From CAG-791 sp963591995 (GTDB lineage Bacteria; Bacillota; Clostridia; Lachnospirales; Lachnospiraceae): DNA of 7,297 bases. Positions 1 through 6,231 of this stretch are shown here, one piece after another (within the stretch, counting starts at the first letter, position 1; each line of letters starts with the position of its first letter). A program made the position numbers and the translations under genes. The notes beneath the pieces are model-generated. The model was given only the letters and a program-made list of their open reading frames with translations. It made no database searches and had not been told where the DNA came from. The stretch is from NCBI GenBank assembly GCA_963591995.1, contig CAVAUJ010000098.1:1-7297 (forward strand), written 5' to 3'.

Positions 1-158
1 GGCGGCTGATGGAGCAACGCTGGGGCGAGTAAGCAGAAAGAGGAAGGCGTATGTTTCGCCGCCGGTCGTAGTAACCGCGGTCAGCGTCCCGTTCTCATCT
101 GTGACTGGCGGCTGCGTAACGGAATCGGTCGATGGAGTAGGCTGTTCCTCTTTTTCAT
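1..158 (-). pseudogene. Damaged 5' end of an unidentified gene
   Basis: An AGGAG ribosome binding site, which overlaps the stop of the esterase remnant, sits 9 bases before an ATG at 158-156. From this ATG the frame reads MKKRNSLLHR and stops after 25 codons at 81-83. A different frame, continuous with the first part of the esterase remnant, stays open to position 1. It reads as a low-complexity Thr/Pro/Glu-rich stretch (EEQPTPSTDSVTQPPVTDENG, shown in part) typical of the linker that follows the signal peptide of a clostridial lipoprotein or surface protein. The simplest reading is a secreted-protein gene that kept its RBS and the MKK start but lost its signal-peptide segment in a frameshifting deletion. 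This is inference. I do not recognise the protein, and the gene runs off the left edge. Confidence 0.3.
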
Positions 159-163
159 GTGAC

Positions 164-513
164 TTAACTCCTTCCAAACCACGAAAACAGGCATTGCAGC
201 CCATTAAATACATACTCGTATGTGTACGGATAATCGTGCCGATTGCCGAGAACACATAGTATTCGCGCTTGCCATAGCCGGAGGCTGTCGCAGTGTCAGC
301 AATCAGCGTGGCATCTTCCGTGTCGGTGGAGCCGTCGCCGCCCAATGTCAGGCCGCCGCTCATTGGGAGAAAAAACTCGAATCGATCCATTCCCTCCAAA
401 AAGACACGCCAGGTTGTCGTACCTCCGGCGGAGAAACCGCCGAAAGCTCTATGGGAACGTGACGCTTCCAATCCGGCATCGGAGGTATTCTCTGCATAAG
501 TGTGATAGTGACT
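164..513 (-). pseudogene. Remnant of an alpha/beta-hydrolase (feruloyl/acetyl esterase-like), truncated and frameshifted
   Basis: From 513 leftwards the minus strand encodes SHYHTYAENTS, then SRSHRAFGGFSAGGTTTW, a nucleophile-elbow motif GFSAGG with the predicted catalytic Ser codon at 430-432, then FFLPMSGG and REYYVFSAIGT. These are the recognisable core blocks of the CE1-like esterase family (esterase D / XynZ type). At 235-240 the family similarity stops in this frame but resumes one frame over as HDYPYTYEYVFNGLQCLF, which matches the C-terminal catalytic-His block of the family, ending in TAA at 164-166. The segment between these blocks, which should carry the acid residue, is missing. 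The N-terminal half is also missing: an in-frame TGA lies at 514-516, only 15 bases from the end of the ADH gene. The remnant has therefore lost its 5' end and carries an internal frameshifting deletion. The family assignment rests on motif recognition only. Confidence 0.75.
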
Positions 514-530
514 TCATTGCTCTGGCCCCA

Positions 531-1697
531 TCAGCGGTAAGATTTTTCATAAATTGCGATCACCTCTTCATCAGACAGTTCAAAACGGTCACAGAAGAAC
601 AGCCCGCCCATAGTAGCCTTTGCGTCCTTCGCCATCTGAGGAAATTCTTCGGGATGAATATCGTAATCGCTCATACGCAGATCAGCCACACCGCAGGATT
701 CCATCAGCTCATGCAGTGCAGTAATAAAATCTGCCGGCTCTTTGGCATTTGCGCTGCCCATCGCTTTTGCCAGTGCAACAAATCGTTCATCGCAAATGTG
801 CTGCTCGATCCAGCGGCTGAAATAGGCTTCGGAAATCATGATAAGCCCTGCACCGTGGGGCAAGTTCTGATGATAGCCGGAAAGTGCGTGTTCCATAGCG
901 TGTTGGCTGACGCAGGAGCATACTTCCATAGAATAGCCGCTCATGGTATTTGCAAAGGCCACCTTTGTGCGGGCTTCCGGATCATCGCCGTTTTGAACGG
1001 CACGGGGAAGATACTCTGCAATATTCCGAATTGCAGCCAGCTCTACCATCTCCGCCGCCTCATTGCAGAATTTGGAAAGATACCCCTCTACGCTGTGGAA
1101 CAGAGCGTCAAAGCCCTGATATGCGGTAAACTTTGGCGGTACGGACAGCATCAGTTCCGGGTCAACAATGGCAAGCTCTGCGTAACCGCCCTGAAAACCG
1201 ATCTTCTCATGGGTTTCGGGATTGGTCACCACACCCCAGCAATCCACTTCGCTGCCGGTTCCCGCGCTGGTCGTGATCTCAATATAGGGAAGCGGCTTTT
1301 CTGTCAATGTTCTTCCGCCGCCGGTGCCGCCCTGCACATAGTCCCAGACCCGTCCCTCTTTTTGCGGTGTGATTGCAGAGATGATGGTGGCAGAATCCAG
1401 AACGGAGCCGCCGCCAAGACCGATTACAAAGTCACAGCCATTCTGACGGGCGCACTCGACACCCTCCATGATCGTTGGTTCCAACGGATTGGATTGAATC
1501 TGATCAAACACAACATAGTCTACGCCTGCCGCAGTCAGTCCCTGCTCTACGGCGGTCAGCGCACCGTTTTCTCTGACGGATTTTCCGTTGGAGATAACCA
1601 GCAGTGCTTTTTTACCGGGCAATTTTTCGTTAGAAAGCTCTTTCACCTTGCCTGCTCCAAACAACACCTTTGTGGGAAGATTCCATGTATAACTCAT
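531..1697 (-). CDS. Iron-containing alcohol dehydrogenase
   Basis: A 388-residue cytoplasmic group III (Fe-ADH) alcohol dehydrogenase, full length for the family (380-390). It would interconvert alcohols and aldehydes or ketones with NAD(P)H. The N-terminal dinucleotide-binding half shows GLGGGSVLD (residues 93-101), and ITTSAGTGSEVD (141-152) is the conserved substrate/cofactor loop. The metal ligands can be placed by analogy with FucO: Asp197 and His201 in GFDALFHSVEG, His266 in SQHAMEHALSG, and His281 in LPHGAGL. All four are present, so the enzyme looks active. The start is ATG at 1697, preceded by AAAGGAG with a 9-base gap. The gene is divergent from a MerR-family regulator, and a MerR-type operator lies in its promoter. 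This is the arrangement of AdhR-controlled aldehyde-stress dehydrogenases, so a role in aldehyde or alcohol detoxification or redox balance is plausible. The exact substrate (butanol, lactaldehyde, methylglyoxal, etc.) cannot be read from the sequence. Confidence 0.95.
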   Translation of the reverse strand: MSYTWNLPTKVLFGAGKVKELSNEKLPGKKALLVISNGKSVRENGALTAVEQGLTAAGVDYVVFDQIQSNPLEPTIMEGVECARQNGCDFVIGLGGGSVLDSATIISAITPQKEGRVWDYVQGGTGGGRTLTEKPLPYIEITTSAGTGSEVDCWGVVTNPETHEKIGFQGGYAELAIVDPELMLSVPPKFTAYQGFDALFHSVEGYLSKFCNEAAEMVELAAIRNIAEYLPRAVQNGDDPEARTKVAFANTMSGYSMEVCSCVSQHAMEHALSGYHQNLPHGAGLIMISEAYFSRWIEQHICDERFVALAKAMGSANAKEPADFITALHELMESCGVADLRMSDYDIHPEEFPQMAKDAKATMGGLFFCDRFELSDEEVIAIYEKSYR

Positions 1698-1747
1698 AAC
1701 CGCTTACTCCTTTCGCTTGGCTGCGCTATTGACATTTCCATAACAAC

Positions 1748-1778
1748 ATTGGAACATTAACCTTGAGGTTAAAGTCAA
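1748..1778 (-). promoter_or_regulatory. MerR-type promoter/operator of the alcohol dehydrogenase gene
   Basis: On the minus strand a -35 element TTGACT (1778-1773) is followed by a 19-bp spacer and a weak -10 TCCAAT (1753-1748). The spacer contains the perfect palindrome TTAACCT-CA-AGGTTAA (1772-1757). An over-long 19-bp spacer with a centred dyad and a poor -10 is the known design of MerR-activated promoters, where the regulator untwists the DNA. The site lies about 50 bases upstream of the ADH start and also upstream of the divergent merR-like gene, so it could serve autoregulation too. The promoter assignment is inference; the palindrome is directly visible. Confidence 0.65.
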
Positions 1779-1816
1779 TACCGTAATTTGGGATTTTATG
1801 TGACGGAGGATCTGCT

Positions 1817-2230
1817 ATGCCTTATACAATCAAAAAAGCCGCAGAGCTTACGAATTTGACACCTGTTACGCTGCGGTATTATGACAAACAGGGCTTGCTG
1901 CCTTATATGGAGCGGAGAGAATCCGGTTATCGAATGTTTTCCGATGGGGACATCTCTATGCTGCGGGTCATTGAGTGCCTGAAGAAATCAGGAATGTCCA
2001 TTAAAGATATTCGACAATTCTCCGAATGGGTGTTGATGGGCGATGACTCCCTGCAAGAGCGTTATGAAATGTTTCTGGAACGAAAAAAAGCAGTGGAAGC
2101 ACAGATAGCAGAGCTGCAGAAGACGCTGGATTTTATCAACCACAAATGCCGGTATTATGAAACTGCCATTGAAGCAGGAACCGAGAAAATTCATTTCAAA
2201 GAGCAGTCCACAAAACTGCCTTGCGAATGA
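1817..2230 (+). CDS. MerR-family transcriptional regulator (AdhR-like)
   Basis: A 137-residue regulator with the MerR plan. An N-terminal winged helix-turn-helix (about residues 1-70) contains YTIKKAAELTNLTPVTLRYY, the recognition motif LRYYDKQGLLP, and the wing GYRMFSDGDISMLRVIECLKKSGMSIKDI. A coiled-coil dimerisation helix follows (about 80-118, LQERYEMFLERKKAVEAQIAEL), then a short tail. There is no cluster of metal-binding cysteines: the only Cys residues are isolated (Cys58, Cys111 and Cys136 by my count). This argues against a Hg/Cu/Zn sensor and fits the AdhR/NmlR class that senses aldehydes or other electrophiles. GGAGG at 1805-1809 lies 7 bases before the ATG. The gene is divergent from the ADH gene with a palindromic operator between them, so it probably activates ADH and itself. 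The effector is inferred from context only. Confidence 0.9.
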   Translation: MPYTIKKAAELTNLTPVTLRYYDKQGLLPYMERRESGYRMFSDGDISMLRVIECLKKSGMSIKDIRQFSEWVLMGDDSLQERYEMFLERKKAVEAQIAELQKTLDFINHKCRYYETAIEAGTEKIHFKEQSTKLPCE

Positions 2231-2299
2231 GCAAAATGCAATAAGGCCGCAAAAGCGCTGTCAATGATAAAAGCAGCGGGCATTTTTGGAGAAGAATGC

Positions 2300-3181
2300 T
2301 TATCGGTTACAGCTGCGAAACCTCCCCGGCGTTGTATCATAATATTTATGAAAAAGCTCACAGAAATAACTGCTGTTGGAAAACCCACAGGCATAAGCGA
2401 TCTCCGTAACAGACATCGCGGTATTTCGAAGAAGAAAAACCGATTTATCCAGGCGATAGCGGTTCAGATAGATCATAGGGGAAGCATTTAAATATTTTTG
2501 GAAAAGGGAGGTACACTTTGTCTTGCAGCAATTTCCGGAAGCGGAAATGTCTTTGAGTAAAATTTTGTTCGGGTAATTTTTCTGCACATATCCAATCATT
2601 GCCGTGAGAGCCAGAATGTCTTCCTTATCTCTATCATAGTCCGGAACATGGTTCATATTTTCCGCAAGCAATCGGAAAATATGAACGGTTTTTTCCAGAG
2701 TAAGAAAGGGCTTTATCTTGTTCGTGTTTTTTTCATAAAGTGTTTCAAGATCACGAAGAAGAGAATTCTGCCACGGAATCGATGGGTTCAGCTTCTGATA
2801 AGGAAAATGAACATTCCGTATCAGAGGATTTAAACACGTTTCAACAAAGAATGTATTTACAGAAAGCAACAGCGGGGACAATAGCACACATAGGAAAAGA
2901 CATTCTGTATGTGTATCGGAATAGCCATAATGAAAGCTGCGGCTGTTTACAAAAATCCCCTCGCCCGTCTGCAAAGGAATCCTCTGACCATTCACATCAT
3001 AAAACATCTGCCCTTCTAAAATCAGAATAAATTCCAGATCGTCATGCCAATGGCTGACCGCACGAAAATCAGGATAGCTTGAAAGCTGTCCCTTTTTTAT
3101 GTATGCAGGAAAGTCCGGATTGTTATAGGCAACATTTTCCGATGCATCCGAATTTAAAACCGTGCTGGGACATGCTTCCAT
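2300..3181 (-). CDS. AraC-family transcriptional regulator with N-terminal cupin domain
   Basis: A 293-residue regulator counted from the preferred start. The N-terminal AraC-type cupin (about residues 44-87) shows SHWHDDLEFILILEGQM and a following VNGQRIPLQTGEGIFVN block, the usual ligand-binding beta-barrel. The C-terminal double helix-turn-helix (about 190-291) ends with the AraC signature: VTEIAYACGFSNSSYF followed by FHKYYDTTPGRFR. The first HTH has the GNCCKTKCTSLFQKYL form found in many clostridial AraC proteins. An ATG lies five codons upstream at 3196, but GGAGG (3194-3190) sits inside that extension, 8 bases before the ATG at 3181. No Shine-Dalgarno precedes 3196, so 3181 is the better start. 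The gene is divergent from the MATE pump and acetyltransferase operon, which are its likely targets. Its 3' end faces the MerR-family gene across about 70 bases with no convincing terminator. Confidence 0.9.
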   Translation of the reverse strand: MEACPSTVLNSDASENVAYNNPDFPAYIKKGQLSSYPDFRAVSHWHDDLEFILILEGQMFYDVNGQRIPLQTGEGIFVNSRSFHYGYSDTHTECLFLCVLLSPLLLSVNTFFVETCLNPLIRNVHFPYQKLNPSIPWQNSLLRDLETLYEKNTNKIKPFLTLEKTVHIFRLLAENMNHVPDYDRDKEDILALTAMIGYVQKNYPNKILLKDISASGNCCKTKCTSLFQKYLNASPMIYLNRYRLDKSVFLLRNTAMSVTEIAYACGFSNSSYFCELFHKYYDTTPGRFRSCNR

Positions 3182-3189
3182 CGAAACAA

Positions 3190-3194
3190 CCTCC
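3190..3194 (-). promoter_or_regulatory. Ribosome binding site deciding the AraC regulator start
   Basis: GGAGG on the minus strand, 8 bases upstream of the ATG at 3181-3179. It lies within the five-codon extension that would follow from the upstream ATG at 3196, and so supports the shorter protein. Confidence 0.7.
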
Positions 3195-3212
3195 ATTGCG
3201 AACGTTTGTTAT

Positions 3213-3218
3213 ATTATA
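3213..3218 (-). promoter_or_regulatory. Probable -10 element of the AraC regulator promoter
   Basis: A perfect TATAAT on the minus strand, 32 bases upstream of the ATG at 3181. No good -35 is seen at 17 bp. A TTGGTT at 3244-3239 would give a 20-bp spacer, so the promoter may need an activator. This is inference from the motif alone. Confidence 0.45.
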
Positions 3219-3227
3219 GCGGCGGAT

Positions 3228-3258
3228 TCTGATATAAAAACCAATAAAATCTGCATAT
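3228..3258 (+). promoter_or_regulatory. Possible AraC-family operator (direct repeat)
   Basis: TCTGATAT (3228-3235) and TCTGCATAT (3250-3258) form an imperfect direct repeat with a 22-bp period, about two helical turns. That is the geometry of tandem half-sites for AraC-family dimers. It lies between the divergent regulator and the MATE gene. Short and AT-rich, so tentative. Confidence 0.25.
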
Positions 3259-3293
3259 CCTTATATTGTGCACAGGAAGGAAACAAAATATAG

Positions 3294-4637
3294 ATGGAAA
3301 ACGAATTCGGAAATAAGATTCTGAAGCTTGCTTTGCCTATTGCAGCACAGCAGTTCATGCTGGCGCTTGTGAGTGCATGTGATGCTTTTATGCTGGGAGG
3401 GCTGAATCAGAACTCTCTGTCAGCGGTTTCACTGGCTTCGCAGATCACCTTTGTTTTTAATTTGATCTTAGCCGCGCTCACCATAGGCGAGAATATGTTT
3501 GTTGCACAGTATTATGGAAAGAAAGACTTTGATGGATTAAGGACCTCCGCAGGACTTGCGTTACGATATGTACTGATCGTTTCTGTCCTCTTTCTGATTG
3601 CAACATTATTTATTCCCGAAACGCTTATGCGACTGTTCACAAACGATGCCATATTGATTGACTACGGCACGAAGTATTTGAAGCTGATCGGATTGTCCTA
3701 TGTGTTTTCGGGAGTTCTGCAGGTCCTGCAGGGAGTGCTGAAGAATTGTGGTTATGTGGGCAAATGTACGATGATCAGCACAGTTGTTGTCTGTGCGAAT
3801 ATCGTATTGAATGCCGTTCTTATTTACGGATACCTTGGTCTTCCCGGAATGGAGATTGCGGGTGCGGCACTGGCTACGGTCATTGCAAATGGGATCGGTC
3901 TGGTCATCACAATATGCATTCTGTCTCCGAAAAAGGCGCTCAGGATCCGAATCGCCGATATAAAAGACAGGAAATCCGAAATCATAAGAAAATTCTGGAA
4001 GCACGTCTATCCGGTACTTTTGAATGAACTCGTCTGGGGCGGCGGATTTACCATGTACTCGGTTATCCTGGGACATCTCGGTTCCGATGCGGTAGCGGCC
4101 AATTCCATTGCCAATATAACCAAAAATCTTCTGATCTGTGTCTGTACCGGATTCGGATATGGCGGAAGCATTATCGTTGGAAATCTGCTTGGCGAGGGAA
4201 GCTTATCCGAAGCAAGGAAAAGCGGAAATACGTTATGTAAAATTGCGGTTTTTTCAGGAATTCTGACCGGAGGAATGATTCTTCTCCTGACACCGGCTAT
4301 TTTGCATTTTACCAATCTGACCGACACCGCAGGCGGGTATTTGAAGTATATGCTGTTTATGAGCAGCTATTATGTCATCGGAAAATCCATCAATTCCATG
4401 ACAATAGGCGGTATTTTCCCGGCAGGAGGAGATACAAAATTCGGTTTAAAATGCGACCTGGTTACGATGTGGTGCTTTGCGGTTCCGCTGGGCTGTATCG
4501 CAGCCTTTCTGCTGAAGCTGCCGGTGCTGATGGTGTATTTTGTCTTAAATCTTGATGAACTGGTAAAGCTTCCGGCGGTATTCCGACATTACAGACAATA
4601 CAGATGGTTAAAAAATTTAACAGAAACGGAGAATTAA
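3294..4637 (+). CDS. MATE-family multidrug/toxin efflux transporter
   Basis: A 447-residue polytopic membrane protein, the normal length for MATE (NorM/DinF) cation-coupled antiporters with twelve helices. It begins ENEFGNKILKLALPIAAQQFMLALVSACDAFMLGGL (shown in part by residues such as Pro15, Gln19, Asp30), the typical MATE helix 1. The internal repeat is visible: the second half restarts near residue 237 with FWKHVYPVLLNELVWGGGF, and both halves carry the small-residue-rich helices of the family. The ATG at 3294 is preceded by AGGAAGG (3274-3280), about 13 bases away, a long gap, but an in-frame TAG directly upstream excludes a longer form. It overlaps the ribosome binding region of the acetyltransferase gene and is divergent from the AraC-family gene, so it is probably induced by its own substrate through that regulator. 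The substrate is unknown. Confidence 0.95.
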   Translation: MENEFGNKILKLALPIAAQQFMLALVSACDAFMLGGLNQNSLSAVSLASQITFVFNLILAALTIGENMFVAQYYGKKDFDGLRTSAGLALRYVLIVSVLFLIATLFIPETLMRLFTNDAILIDYGTKYLKLIGLSYVFSGVLQVLQGVLKNCGYVGKCTMISTVVVCANIVLNAVLIYGYLGLPGMEIAGAALATVIANGIGLVITICILSPKKALRIRIADIKDRKSEIIRKFWKHVYPVLLNELVWGGGFTMYSVILGHLGSDAVAANSIANITKNLLICVCTGFGYGGSIIVGNLLGEGSLSEARKSGNTLCKIAVFSGILTGGMILLLTPAILHFTNLTDTAGGYLKYMLFMSSYYVIGKSINSMTIGGIFPAGGDTKFGLKCDLVTMWCFAVPLGCIAAFLLKLPVLMVYFVLNLDELVKLPAVFRHYRQYRWLKNLTETEN

Positions 4638-4640
4638 GCG

Positions 4641-5270
4641 ATGGATATGAAGAAAAGAAGAGACCTGCAGCTTGCTTATGTCGCAGATGATGCGGTTATG
4701 AAGGAAATGGCGGAATGCAGGAAAATTCTGCAGCGACTGAATTTTGCGGACCGGTCGGATTATGAGGAAATCAAGAAAATCGTGAAAGAGCTTTTGGGAA
4801 AGTCCGAGGAAGCATGGATTAATCCGCCTTTTTACTGTGATTACGGCTCACACATTGAGGTGGGCAAGAATTTTTTTGCGAATTATAACTGCACGATCAT
4901 AGATGTGGCAAAGGTAAAAATCGGCGATAACTGTCAGATGGCACCAAATGTGGCTATTTATACAGCAGGACATCCGGTTTACCCGGATACGCGTAATTCC
5001 GCTTTTGAATATGGAAAAGAGGTTACCATCGGGGACAATGTATGGCTGGGAGGAAATACCGTTGTGTGCCCGGGGGTACATATTGGAAATAATGTGGTGA
5101 TTGGTGCCGGAAGTGTTGTCACAAAGGATATTCCGGACTGGTCGATCGCGGCAGGGAATCCGTGCCGGGTGATCCGAAAAATAACAGAGGATGACAAAAG
5201 AAAACTGTTCCACAATGAAATGATTGATGATGAAGCGTGGAATACGATATGTGAGCAGGAGGAAAAATAA
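4641..5270 (+). CDS. Hexapeptide-repeat O-acetyltransferase (maltose/galactoside acetyltransferase family)
   Basis: A 209-residue acetyl-CoA-dependent O-acetyltransferase of the LacA/Maa type, cytoplasmic and trimeric in the family. The N-terminal helical Mac domain (about residues 5-55) is followed by a left-handed beta-helix of [LIV]-G-x4 hexapeptides (about 70-165: IEVGKN, VKIGDN, VTIGDN, VHIGNN, VVIGAG). The catalytic His is His111 in YTAGHPVYPDTRN, and the C-terminal AAGNPCRVIRKI closes the acceptor/CoA site. All key residues are present. The ATG follows the MATE stop by 3 bases, and its GGAG (4628-4631) lies within the end of the MATE gene, so the two are translationally coupled. The pairing suggests an acetylated sugar or glycoside that is modified and exported, or detoxification by acetylation. 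The true acceptor is unknown. Confidence 0.93.
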   Translation: MDMKKRRDLQLAYVADDAVMKEMAECRKILQRLNFADRSDYEEIKKIVKELLGKSEEAWINPPFYCDYGSHIEVGKNFFANYNCTIIDVAKVKIGDNCQMAPNVAIYTAGHPVYPDTRNSAFEYGKEVTIGDNVWLGGNTVVCPGVHIGNNVVIGAGSVVTKDIPDWSIAAGNPCRVIRKITEDDKRKLFHNEMIDDEAWNTICEQEEK

Positions 5271-5271
5271 T

Positions 5272-5313
5272 ATGACGATGCGGGAACGTATTGCAGCATG
5301 GACGGTGTTTTAA
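5272..5313 (+). pseudogene. 13-codon remnant of a second maltose-acetyltransferase-type gene
   Basis: A strong AGGAGG lies in the end of the preceding acetyltransferase gene, followed by ATG and 13 codons reading MTMRERIAAWTVF and then TAA. MTMRERIAAGK is, from my knowledge of the family, a common N-terminus of clostridial maltose O-acetyltransferases, so the first nine residues look like a genuine start and the last four are junction sequence. The rest of the gene has been deleted and replaced by the leader of the ECF sigma operon. An alternative is a short leader peptide, but no attenuator-like structure supports that. Confidence 0.45.
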
Positions 5314-5342
5314 ACGATTCCTTGAAAAGGAGGACACTTCCC

Positions 5343-5381
5343 CCAACCTTTTGTCTGTTTCTGCGTGTAAGTAAATGAAAA
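5343..5381 (+). promoter_or_regulatory. ECF-type promoter of the sigma factor operon
   Basis: CCAACC (5343-5348), then 12 bases, CTGCGTGTAAG (5361-5371), 4 bases and TGAAAA (5376-5381). AAC and CGT boxes separated by 16 bp are the hallmark of ECF sigma promoters. The same motif with identical spacing occurs at 7181-7219 in front of the next transcription unit, so it is very probably recognised by the sigma factor encoded here. The -10 lies about 35 bases before the GTG start. Confidence 0.75.
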
Positions 5382-5400
5382 TCGAAAGGAGGAGGAAACG

Positions 5401-5943
5401 GTGAATGACAAAGCCCTGATAAAAAAATGCCAGCGTGGCGACCGGCAGGCATTTGATGAGCTGATTCGGCTGTACTACGACTATGTTTCCGGCTTTCTCC
5501 TCAAAAACACGGCAGACGAAATGCTTTCCGAAGATCTGACGCAGGAAACCTTTTTGAAGATGATACGGAGCATTGAAAAATACGATCCGGGCGGCAGCGC
5601 ATCCTTCGGAACATGGCTGATCACCATCGCCAGGAATTGCTACACAGATCATCTGCGCCGTAATCGCATTTATCTGGAAGATATTGATTCGCTGCCGATA
5701 GAGGATGAGCGGAATGTGGCGGATGAGGTGGAGCGCAAACTCCGGCACGAGCAGATCGTGGAAGCGCTGGAAACACTCCCGCCGGAGCAGGCGCTGGCAA
5801 TCCGGCTGAAATATGTGGAGGATATGACCCTCGCACAAATCGCAGAGCAAGTCGGAGTACAGCCCAAAACCATTAAAAGCCGCATCCACGACGGCACGGT
5901 AAAGCTCCGGAAAAAGCTGAATCGCAAGGAAAGGAGCGGATGA
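5401..5943 (+). CDS. ECF-subfamily RNA polymerase sigma factor
   Basis: A 180-residue sigma-70 family factor with only regions 2 and 4. Region 2 (about residues 10-90) contains DRQAFDELIRLYYDYV, SEDLTQETFLKMI (core binding) and FGTWLITIARNCYTDHLRR (-10 recognition). Region 4 (about 118-172) contains LETLPPEQALAIRLKYVEDM followed by the helix-turn-helix TLAQIAEQVGVQPKTIKSRI. The linker (90-115) is acidic. There is no extra C-terminal domain. The start is GTG at 5401, very close behind AGGAGGAGG (5387-5395). The next gene begins 3 bases after the stop, so the sigma factor and the membrane proteins downstream are co-translated. The promoter carries an ECF-type motif repeated upstream of the next unit, indicating autoregulation. 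The signal is unknown. Confidence 0.95.
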   Translation: MNDKALIKKCQRGDRQAFDELIRLYYDYVSGFLLKNTADEMLSEDLTQETFLKMIRSIEKYDPGGSASFGTWLITIARNCYTDHLRRNRIYLEDIDSLPIEDERNVADEVERKLRHEQIVEALETLPPEQALAIRLKYVEDMTLAQIAEQVGVQPKTIKSRIHDGTVKLRKKLNRKERSG

Positions 5944-5946
5944 TAT

Positions 5947-6231
5947 ATGAGCCCGAATGCAGACCGCATGCTCAACAACCTGGCACCGGCCATTGAACAG
6001 AAATGTGAAGAGCTGCGCACCGCACGGAAGGACCGGCTGCAATCCCGATTGTTTGTGGTGCTATGCGCCATGGTCGTGCTGCTTCCGGCGCTGCTTGTTT
6101 TCGCCGGTGTATCTCTTAACGTTTTGATCGCTCCGCTGGTCTTTATGGCGCTGAGCATACTGTTGCTGTTGCCGGTATTGCTGTCCGGCAAGGCAGGAAA
6201 TCAGGGAGGAATCGCTTATGAACAGGCTTGA
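5947..6231 (+). CDS. Small two-helix membrane protein, putative sigma-factor partner
   Basis: A 94-residue protein of no family I recognise. An N-terminal charged, probably cytoplasmic segment (residues 1-33, with NLAPAIEQKCEELRTARKDR likely helical) is followed by two hydrophobic segments (about 34-54 and 58-79) forming a helical hairpin. A short polar tail follows. Position directly after an ECF sigma gene, a cytosolic N-terminal helix and membrane anchoring are what an anti-sigma factor would have, but it lacks the ZAS His-Cys-Cys motif. AAGGAG (5931-5936) lies inside the sigma gene, 10 bases before the ATG. Its 3' end overlaps the next gene by 14 bases. The function is inferred from context only. 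Confidence 0.8.
   Translation: MSPNADRMLNNLAPAIEQKCEELRTARKDRLQSRLFVVLCAMVVLLPALLVFAGVSLNVLIAPLVFMALSILLLLPVLLSGKAGNQGGIAYEQA

Noticed and set aside
243..1760. Long 505-codon open frame on the plus strand antisense to the ADH gene
   Set aside because: It mirrors the codon structure of the intact Fe-ADH on the other strand. It is rich in Cys/His/Arg with no recognisable domain, and has no ribosome binding site before its ATG.
2231..2299. Possible bidirectional terminator between the convergent MerR and AraC genes
   Set aside because: Only weak stems of 3-5 bp (for example GCATT/AATGC) without a T tract are visible.
5319..5331. Hairpin TCCTT-GAA-AAGGA next to an orphan AAGGAGG
   Set aside because: The stem is only 5 bp, lies upstream of the predicted transcription start of the sigma operon, and has no start codon at a suitable distance. 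It is probably leftover sequence.
5298..5376. Short ORF (ATG GAC GGT...) upstream of the sigma gene
   Set aside because: It has no ribosome binding site and runs through the predicted ECF promoter, so it is unlikely to be translated.
5119..6042. 307-codon minus-strand frame across the acetyltransferase end and the sigma gene
   Set aside because: It overlaps two well-supported genes and the ECF promoter, and shows no family motif. It is a shadow frame.
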